Part shown: in pieces, positions 56,241-64,000 of the stretch
How positions within the stretch are numbered: position 1 is the stretch's first letter
Layout: every line of letters starts with the position of its first letter
Assembly (NCBI GenBank): GCA_030272585.1
Contig: BSYQ01000008.1
Location: 3,782,001 to 3,846,000 of the forward strand
From: Bryopsis sp. KO-2023
Taxonomy: Eukaryota > Chlorophyta > Ulvophyceae > Bryopsidales > Bryopsidaceae
DNA: 64,000 nt
Direction of reading: 5' to 3'
Program-made: the position numbers and the translations under genes
The notes under the pieces: model-generated
What the model was told of the DNA's origin: nothing
Databases searched by the model: none
The model's input: only the letters and a program-made list of their open reading frames with translations

Positions 56241-58180
56241 AATTACCCATCAAGGAGAGCATCTTCAAACCAAACCAAACCAAACCAAAAAAAAACAAAC
56301 AAACAAACAAAATCCGATTCTTTCCGAATCGATCGATAACAAACTCAGATGCCACCAAACTTTCAAACTTTGTACTCACCATCAGTCCCGATTCCTTCCA
56401 GCCCACACTCCAACTTTGTGGGAAAAAAGTTATCCCACGCGGACACCACCTCGTGTTCTCATGGGGACTCCACTGTCGGCATACGGCCATGGTGCTTTCC
56501 ACGGTCGACAGAAAGATGGTGCTTTCCACAGTCGACAGAAAGATATTCAATCCAATCTGCTTAGAATGGGTCAATGCAAGGTATGGGTGGGCCCCTCCCT
56601 CATAAACAAGGGCCTTACATGTGTTCTACAAGAATTTAAAAAAATAAAATTGACAAGATGTTGCTCGAAGAGAATCCCAGAAAGCCTCAGCACCTGACAA
56701 GATTGTTGGAGTCAACGGTAGCTTGGGGAATGTATTGCAAGTGGTTTGCTGGGTAGAATTGGGTATGTTTAATCCCATGGAATGCCAATCAGGTATTTCA
56801 AGGGAGATTCTCAGAAAGTTTTAACCCTCAAAAGTTTCGTTGTTGTTGGTTGCCAAGTATTGTCGCCATCATTTTCACCATAAGCTTCAAATCTTGTTTT
56901 CGTTGTTCTTTTTTCTATTTTCTTCAAACTGCTTGTAAACTCGTCCCAATTTTCGAATCATGCGTTCCAGATAATGCCATCCAAACAGCAAAAATGCAGC
57001 AGAGCCTCCATGATGTCCCCATCCACTAAACATGTTCATCCAGTATCTGATCGATCGATACAATCTCCAAAGCTTGACTGACGCACGATACAGCTCCAGT
57101 CGACTTTTCAGGATACGACTTCCGTTCACGAAAAGCATTAAGCGCCTTATTCACGGTGCTTTCACTCGTCTGTAGCTGGTTGGGTTTAGCCTGTTCAAAC
57201 ATAAGCATTGTCCAATTTTTCTAGTATCTTCCCATCTAGGTTAAACGCTTTCCCCGTTTTTAAGCTTGCCGAGTCCGCCACCATGTCTGATATCTCCTTT
57301 GTGGCAATTTGTACTTCCAATTGGCGTTTTTGGCGGCGGTGATTTCCTTGCAAACCAACGATGCCTCGACGGTTATAAATTTCGTGACAATCATCAAAAT
57401 AGCAGACTCTTCGTCATAGGACCCAGTCCCCCCATATTCCTTTTCAACTCCAAAACCATGTAGAATACACCTTCTTGAGGTTTGTCTGACTTCAAAAATA
57501 GTCAACTACAAGTGACAGAAATTTCCACACCCTCTGATTTGACAGAAATTCCTCTGTTCACTCACATGTCTGACTTCCAGCCATCTCAACTCAACTCAAA
57601 CAAGAAGGCGACAACACAAGGATTTTGCGAGAATTCTTCTTATCTTACCAACATTTGTTTTGCATGAATCCCAGTTCACATTTGTGTTTAAAGGAAAACT
57701 TATGCTGTGCTTTTTTGATGCTTTTTTCAACATCCTCCTTGTGCATCCTCGCAAGCTCTTTCAGTGAGTACAATGAAACAAGGCCATTGTTTGTTTGGAG
57801 TTTTCAATATTTATGTTTTTGCTGTTTCGCTTTCTGAACCACCACAAAATATGAAAGGAACAGAATCGTTTTTACAATAAAAAACAGAGATCATTAGAAA
57901 AACAAAAAGAAGTATGATTCCATCCCTGCATTCTCCAGACATCAAAGGAAAAAAAAGTATGTGAGCGGCATGTCATGGTTTCTCCATGATGCTCTTTCAA
58001 ACAGCGGGCAGCTACCACCACCAAGACTCGATCTATCCCCAAATTATTCTCTTGGTGGAAGGAAAAACAAACCCCGACCTGGCTATTCTGTGGAATTAGT
58101 CAACTGATTCATCAACCGATGGAAACAATAGCCCTGACGATATCATCATCGATGATGAGACGCCTTCTGACTGCACCAGC
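56241..58180. other. Right-arm sequence between MITE and transferrin gene
   Basis: It contains (caaac)n near 56270-56310, a 30 bp local repeat (ggtgctttccac...gtcgacagaaagat) near 56490-56545, and the unassigned coding-like stretch mirroring 8780-9430 at about 56890-57560. No intact gene is supported. Confidence 0.45.
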
Positions 58181-60046
58181 CTACTTATCACCATCCCTCG
58201 CAAGCTCTTCCACAGCTAAAACCACAGCATGAACACAAATGTCACATTTCAAATCGAAAACTAAATCTTAACAATAACACTATGAAAATCTGGGTTGGGC
58301 CAACATGAACGGTAAAGTATTACGGTGCCCACCTTCAAATCCGGCAATCACATCAGCTCCCATTGCCTCCTGGATCGAAACCGTAACCGCATCCAGTCCG
58401 ATCGTTCCGGATTTGAAAATAAAGTTTTTCTGATCAGCCAGTTCAACGGTTGCTTCCAGGAAAGCATCGTCCTTGCTTGCACCAATCAAAGCCTCCTGGA
58501 TCTGTTTGGCGAGATCGGCTTGGTCACCACCTGGACCGAAAGACTCAGGGCCAACCACGCTGTGCGCTGGAACCTGAGGATTACACTCCCAGGTTTAGAA
58601 GTCTGGTGCTGAAAGTTTATACCAGCCAACATTCCAGCGTCGATATTCTTATGATTTTTATATGTGTGAAAAAATATATATATATATATCATCGATGATA
58701 TCCCCCCCCCCACCGACAATCTAAGCCCATGCATGGTGTTCACCTTGGCAATGTGGCAGGTCCTGTACTCATCTGTAGTTTTGCAACCCCCATCAGAACA
58801 CAGAAGCATGAACTCGTCAGCCCCCTGCTTTGCCCAGTTCTCAGCCTTTTCCCCACCCTTGGCGAAATCAGAAATGGTGGAGTGTTTGATGAAGGCAACA
58901 TCACCGGCATCTTCCATCAAGCATCGAAATGCTCCTTGGTAATCGTAGTACCTGGCAGATTCAATAAGCAATTGCTTAGGATTGCAATCCTAGGATGGAT
59001 GCGATTTCGAGAACACTCCCAGATCTGTCAGTAAAAAAGGCCTGAGGTCCACATGAAGGTGTTCAGTGATACATCTGTCTCGTGTCCCGAACCTACTTGT
59101 CATGAACGCTACAATCTCCTCCACATCCGGTGCAAAGGGTGTCCCATTTTTGGCCGATACCATTAACACCCCTGGCAGGTCCATTTCCAGATGTTCGTGG
59201 GGCACACATGTCCGAGAAAAATGCTGCAAATGTCTCGGCATCATCTTCAATAGCGCCGTTTTTGCTGGTTGCATCCAAAACTCCTCTATTCAAGAGTGCA
59301 CCCAGAGGCATGTACCATCCGGCCTGAACATCGCATCACCTTTCAACATATCAATTCTGTTCAGCTCAAGGGATGACCAACGATCGAACATCACTCACCG
59401 TCTTACGGTAGCCGGTGTGGCAAGAGCGGGCTCCTCTCAGATCCTCCAGACTGACATCCCCATCGCAGAAATCCTGTTATTGACGAAATACCACCAAGCC
59501 TCAGCCCTTGTCCAAAGGCGAGATATGACAAGAGGGAGACTTTTTCAAGAGCACCTCACCTTGCGAACTGCGGCGACGGCGTAGTAGCTGGTGCCAACCC
59601 CCTCCCCATAATTCTCGAACAGAACGGGGACCAAACCCACTTGTCTGTTGGCAGTGAGCACATCACCCGTGTCCAAAGTACTCAGATGGGCATCGCCTTT
59701 CGCGATCATTTTCACGCACTGCAATTGCAAGCAAGCACCATCTCTCATAAAATGCTCATAGAATAATCCAGCAGTTTCCACATCAGACCGTCCCAAAGCT
59801 AGCACAAATCAGTGCTTCTGCTCCCAAGCAAGGCAACGACAAGTTTCCAACCTCTTTTGTGCTCCCCCCAACAACGCAGGAGAACTGGATTTCATCGGTG
59901 TTGACGGCGGCGAGGGATTTCGTGCACAGGCCGGCGTAAGCGGGCGGCTGATCGTAAGGCACACACCAAACGACCTCTGTCGGCGCTGTATCCTGGGCTG
60001 CCGCCGAAGCGAACAAGGTAGTCAACGCAATGAGAAGTGCGTTCAT
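58181..60046 (-). CDS. Secreted single-lobe transferrin-like protein, right copy
   Basis: Exons on the minus strand: 60046-59852, 59718-59560, 59473-59399, 59323-59097, 58951-58744, 58573-58333, 58215-58181. Exon lengths equal those of the left copy, and all splice sites are kept, so the protein is again 379 residues. Changes are scattered (for example MNALLIALTTLFASAAAQ in the signal peptide). In exon 2 the four differences I counted are all silent, which suggests selection on the protein. The altered iron-ligand positions (Phe and Ile) are the same as in the left copy. The gene is convergent with the Cys-rich gene. Confidence 0.9.
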
Positions 60047-60362
60047 GTTGGCAGGTTGGGCGTGTAGTGATCGATGGCAAAGAGTTGGAGACTGGCGATC
60101 AGTGGGGAAGGCGCTCCTGTTCTTGAGCGGTGCTACAGTGCGTTCAACGTGTGGCCTGCACGTCCACTGAAGGTGATTTCTCGAAGCGTCACATCCAACG
60201 CCACCCCTCTTGCTTGTAACAGTTGGGAAAAGGTCGCGGGTTGAAGTCACAGCAAGTGTAAAGGTCAAAATTAAAACCTTACAAAAAGTGTCGAAAAGTA
60301 CAATATTCGACACCGACGTCACCAAAGTTCCAAACCAACTGGAAAAAAGAACAACCATCAAA

Positions 60363-61538
60363 TCAAGCCCGAACATGATATAACGCCAACGAATCCATCG
60401 CAACATATTCAACACGATCACTCTTATTAATCCAAACACCACACCCATCGTTTGGAATCCGAACGACTTGAAAGGGCCCCGAAACTTCCGGCCAAGTGAT
60501 ACGCGGGTAATACCGCAGAACTAATACCCAACTTCCGACCGAGATTGCCGAGACTGAACCCAATTCTTGAGTGCGCCGTTGCATACGATCCGATCTTCGA
60601 CAATGAGCTTCCAAACGCCGACGACGTACCAAATTATCCAACCCACCGCCAGCAGCGATGATTTGTAACGGAGAAACGCCCAGATCCGAGTGGGGTCCCG
60701 AATTATAAATCGGGGGAATTCGAGGAAGCAATAAACTCCAAGGCACCGTAACATATTGCGTTGTAAGCCTTCTCAACGCATTTTTCACTGTCTGCACCGC
60801 CCTCTCCGCTGATCCATTCGACTGAGGATGATATACCCTGGAATGCCTGTGAACAATGTTCCGAGACGCCAAAAGGTCCGAAAAATGGGACATAAATTCG
60901 GATCCATTATCCGATAATACTTCCCGGACCCTGGGAAACACCTGCAGGACCGGGGTAAACGCACGAGCTACCTCCAACGAAGCTCGGGAACGTAATGGCA
61001 TGACATAGAGCCACTTACTGAAAAGGTCGATCACGACCAAAATATAACGGGCACCAAAGGCGTCTCCAGGCAAAACAGCTAGATCGCATGCCAGTTTCCA
61101 CCCGGCACAAGGAACATAGTCGAAGATATAACGGGCAGGGGCCAAGGGGGCGGGACGACAACGTTGACAAACGTCACAGGAAGAGCAATACAACTGCACC
61201 TCCCTGTCCATACTCCTCCACGTAAAATGTTGCCTCAAATGAGCCAGCGTCCGGCGTACTCCAAAATGACATCGAAGATCATGGGCGGCGAAAAGCAAAC
61301 TTGGTCGGAGAGAAGGGGGGGGAACGAGCTTATCGCGACGAAAAAGATGACCCGCAATCACTGAATATCGCAATGCCCGAGCTCGAATCCGACGACGAAC
61401 AGAGTTCGACGAAGAAGGATCAAAAAAATGGTGAAACATCCATGTAATAAACGGTTGATCTAACCAAACATCCATAATCTGGATCTCGCTTATAAACGAA
61501 AAGAAGAAAACTGGGGAGCCAGCCTGCTCCGAAACCAA
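60363..61538 (-). pseudogene. Element D integrase frame
   Basis: A 391-codon open frame with an HHCC zinc region (HDLRCHFGVRRT ... CSSCDVCQRC), a catalytic core (CDLAVLPGDAFGARYILVVI, VLSDNGSEFMSHF, SNGSAERAVQTV) and a C-terminal domain (VGSWVLVLRYYPRITW). It is a Gypsy-type integrase. It belongs to an element whose RT is not contiguous with it here. Confidence 0.85.
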
Positions 61539-61607
61539 CGCTGCCGCCTTAAGAGGCGAAACTCCCAGATCAAAAACCTAATTCACTGTCACCGAAAACC
61601 TAATTCA

Positions 61608-61745
61608 CTATCACGGAAAAACCTCGTACACTACAATAAACCTCGTACACAAATAAAACAACCTCGTACACAACAATAAACCTCGTACACAAATAAAACA
61701 ACCTCGTACACAATAATAAACCTTGTGCACGAAAACAAGTACGAG
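61608..61745. repeat. cctcgtacac tandem repeats
   Basis: About 41 bp units with caataaacctcgtacaca and aaataaaacaacctcgtac, three to four copies. They end in an inverted copy (gtacgaggttt). Confidence 0.8.
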
Positions 61746-61956
61746 GTTTACCCAACCCCGTTTATTCTATCCTTTTTTTTTTTTTTTTTTTTCCAAAATG
61801 CATTCATGTAAAGCGGTCATAAAAACAAACATCACAGCTGTAAAGGTCAAAATTAAAACCCCCCTAAACAAGCAATATATCACGATTTCCCGATTTTTCC
61901 TTAAATTCTTTTACCTTTCCTCTCTCTATAATTTTAAAGACTCGGAAGCTATTATT

Positions 61957-62140
61957 TTTTAATTTTTTTTTTTTTTTTTTTTTTTTTTCAATACCTAACC
62001 TGAATAAGGACTCAGGTGCTATATCTTTTTTTTTTTTTTTTTTTTTTTTTTTTATTACCTAACCTGAATAAGGACTCAGGTGCTATATCTTTTTTTTTTT
62101 TTTTTTATTACCTAACCTGAATAAGGACTCAGGTGCTATA

Positions 62141-62174
<34 letters not shown>

Positions 62175-62507
62175 TAACCTGAATAAGGACTCAGGTGCTA
62201 TATCTTTTTTTTTTTTTTTTTTTTTAATTACCTAACCTGAATAAGGACTCAGGTGCTATATCTTTTTTTTAAGTTTTTTTTTTTTTTTTTTTTTTTAAAC
62301 CTGAATAAGGACTCAAGTACTATGTCTCTTTTTTTTTTTTTTTTTTTTTATTAACCTAACCTGAATAATGACTCAGGTTTTCTCTTTTTTTCCTTTTTTT
62401 TTATTTTAAACCTAACCTGAATAATGACTCAGGTTTTTTCTTTTTTTTTTTTCTTTATAATAATATAATAACCTATTCTGAATAAAGACTCAGATCCCAA
62501 CATTTCC

Positions 62508-62542
<35 letters not shown>

Positions 62543-62572
62543 AAACCCATCCTGAATAAAGACTCAGGTTCC
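61957..62572 (-). repeat. Array of ten hairpin plus poly-A units
   Basis: On the minus strand each unit is acctgagtccttattcaggt followed by taggtaat and a run of 15-30 A. Period is about 54-70 bp, set by the A run. The core can fold into a small hairpin (acctgaa/ttcaggt). Units at the RT-distal side (62000-62250) are nearly identical, and those next to the RT frame are more diverged. The array follows the RT frame directly and could be its 3' region. Confidence 0.85.
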
Positions 62573-62598
62573 AACAACCACCATTTTTTAATAACTTC

Positions 62599-64000
62599 TC
62601 ACTGAACCAAAAGATAAGAGAAATCCACTCCTGTGGGTAACTTATCTTTATAAACAAACCGATACTCGGCTAATTCCAACGCAATGTAAATCAAATTTGC
62701 GTGTAGATTGCCAAATTCTAAATATTTGTTCATGCTTTTAAACGGAGAATAAATCGTGACTTCTGATGTGCGAAGCAAGAAACCGAACCTACGCACCAGC
62801 AATCTCAAAGCCCAAAACATTTTCTTTAACCCACGAGCTCCCATTTCGGATTTATCCCAAACATGCGAAGTCCCCGCAATTATTCTAAACCTGGAATTCA
62901 TTCTTTGAAACAACACCATAACTACCCCCACCGAGGAAAAACCGAACCAAACATCGATTGGGTACTCAAAGACCGGCAACGCCACCTCATTTGACGAAAC
63001 TATTTGTTCTTTTATTTTCCAAAAAGCATCAACTACTTCTTTTGGTAACGATGAAGACGAGGCGCCTTTAACCAATGCTTTTGAACGAGCCACCTCTAAT
63101 TTGTCTTGATTCCTGACACTGCCGAAACTTTTCTTTCCCTTTTCTTTCTTCCCGAATGTTTTCAAAAATTCAAAACACGGTTTGAGCACAATAGAACTTT
63201 GAATAAAATGAGATCCAAAACTTTGGATAAAACCGACGAAAGAAGCCACATCATCCAAAGAGGAAGGCACCGACAAGGCTTCTAAAATCTTGAGCTTTCT
63301 CGTTTCTGGGACTATAACATCCGATTTAATTCGTTTTCCCAAGTATACAAAGTCCGACACGAAAAAGAAGGACTTCTTGCCGTTGATTTTCAAACCTGCT
63401 TTCTCTAAACGCGTAAATACGCTATGTAAGTGTCTAATATGATCTTCTAATGTATCTGAATATATGATTATATCATCTAGATAGCACATGACAAACTTGA
63501 AAAGAATCCCTTTGAAAATTGTTGCCAATGCTCTAGAGTAAAAGAAAGGTGCTAAAGATAAACCATACGGCATCCGCAACCACCTAAACTGACCTAATGG
63601 TGAAATAAACGCCGTGCAGTCTTTAAACGAATCGTCTAACACCATTTGCCAGTACGCACTCTTCAGGTCAATAGTAGAGAAGTATTTATGACCTGCTAAA
63701 TTGTACATTAAAGGCTCTATTGAAGGAATCGGAAAAGGGGTCACTTCTAACTGAGCGTTTAAAGGTCTATAATCTATAGCTACTTTGGTGGTTCCGTCTT
63801 TCTTTGTGATTATTAAAGGCTTTGCGCCCCACAAGGATTTACAGGGCTCTATCATCTTATTCTCTAAAAGCTCTGTAATCGTATCCTGTAATAATGAAAA
63901 TTCATGGGAAGAAAATTGAGGCAATTTACTAAAAAAAGGGATTGGCTTTGTCTTGAAAAAGCCCTTTACTTTTTCATGTTTATAACCTGGAAGTTGCTTA
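62599..64000 (-). CDS. Element D reverse transcriptase frame (runs off the window)
   Basis: The minus-strand frame is open from the window edge to 62599, at least 467 codons. It has Ty3/Gypsy RT motifs: KKDGTTKVAIDYRPLNAQ, TIDLKSAYWQMVLDD, FRWLRMPYGLSLAP, the polymerase site MCYLDDIIIYSDT, and VYLGKRI. The region after RT is RNase H-like in place but poorly conserved. The upstream end is outside the window. It is a recent or still largely intact retroelement gene. Confidence 0.87.
   Translation of the reverse strand, partial: KQLPGYKHEKVKGFFKTKPIPFFSKLPQFSSHEFSLLQDTITELLENKMIEPCKSLWGAKPLIITKKDGTTKVAIDYRPLNAQLEVTPFPIPSIEPLMYNLAGHKYFSTIDLKSAYWQMVLDDSFKDCTAFISPLGQFRWLRMPYGLSLAPFFYSRALATIFKGILFKFVMCYLDDIIIYSDTLEDHIRHLHSVFTRLEKAGLKINGKKSFFFVSDFVYLGKRIKSDVIVPETRKLKILEALSVPSSLDDVASFVGFIQSFGSHFIQSSIVLKPCFEFLKTFGKKEKGKKSFGSVRNQDKLEVARSKALVKGASSSSLPKEVVDAFWKIKEQIVSSNEVALPVFEYPIDVWFGFSSVGVVMVLFQRMNSRFRIIAGTSHVWDKSEMGARGLKKMFWALRLLVRRFGFLLRTSEVTIYSPFKSMNKYLEFGNLHANLIYIALELAEYRFVYKDKLPTGVDFSYLLVQ

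Larger units (their letters stand above)
27862..60252 (-). repeat. Right arm of the giant inverted duplication
   Basis: Reverse complement of 6113-17790. Right-only material is element A with its nested passengers (31729-54082) and two MITEs (30022-30253 and 30465-31204). Removing them leaves about 9.0 kb, close to the left arm. The outer edge (aagtcacagca) abuts the 3' end of a retroelement at 60254; the inner edge lies in the exon fragment at 27862. Confidence 0.9.
60254..64000 (-). mobile_element. Element D: Gypsy-like retroelement parts at the right edge
   Basis: Minus-strand RT frame (62599 to window end) and integrase frame (60363-61538), separated by about 1 kb of repeats. The 3' end (ggttttaattttgacc then tttaca, minus strand) lies at 60256-60277, directly beside the outer edge of the right arm. 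The same 22 bp end occurs again at 61839-61860, so two related copies or ends are stacked here. No LTR pair was found in the window. It appears to be a compound or broken element. Confidence 0.7.

Noticed and set aside
61957-62572. CRISPR array or telomere repeat
   Set aside because: Spacers are poly-T runs, not unique sequences, and the unit is not telomere-like; the setting is a eukaryotic retroelement.

Overview
This is nuclear DNA of a eukaryote. Host genes are split by many small GT-AG introns, introns and intergenic DNA are full of poly-A/poly-T runs, and more than half of the window is retrotransposon. A secreted single-lobe transferrin, a plant-type class I glutamine amidotransferase, a nuclear-type PrxQ/BCP peroxiredoxin and a LINE with a restriction-like endonuclease would fit an alga or other protist. 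I cannot place the species from the sequence.

The dominant structure is a very large inverted duplication. The left arm (about 6113-17790) reappears reverse-complemented as the right arm (about 27862-60252), around a 10 kb spacer. Without later insertions each arm is about 9 kb. Each arm carries an intact transferrin-like gene, a small secreted Cys-rich/poly-Gly protein gene facing it, an old MITE, and at its inner end a fragment of a gene that sits whole in the spacer. The arms acquired different mobile elements after they formed, so each arm serves as the empty-site control for the other. The left arm gained a 2.6 kb LTR element and a 359 bp TIR element. The right arm gained two hAT-like MITEs and a 22.4 kb nest of LTR retrotransposons.

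The spacer holds two divergent genes on a shared 0.37 kb promoter region. On the minus strand is a GATase-like enzyme fused to a helical C-terminal region (18417-22444). On the plus strand is a peroxiredoxin with a long acidic tail (22812-25325). A degraded zinc-knuckle gag-like fragment follows.

The nest (31729-54082) has three levels, each with clear 5 bp target duplications. Element A is a short non-autonomous LTR element with identical LTRs. Inside it is element B, a Ty3/Gypsy-like element with 1.38 kb LTRs. Inside the integrase region of B is element C, 8.2 kb, in opposite orientation, with identical LTRs and a degraded interior. B is the most unusual object in the window: besides gag, protease, RT, RNase H and integrase it carries three accessory ORFs. 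Two of these look like diverged paralogues of each other, and the third joins a coiled coil to a Cys/His-rich domain.

Outside the arms, the left flank holds unassigned coding-like exons, a 5'-truncated RLE-type LINE and a retroelement-type dUTPase. The right flank is another Gypsy-like element on the minus strand (integrase and RT frames) separated by a 0.6 kb array of poly-T/hairpin repeats. The RT frame runs off the window edge.
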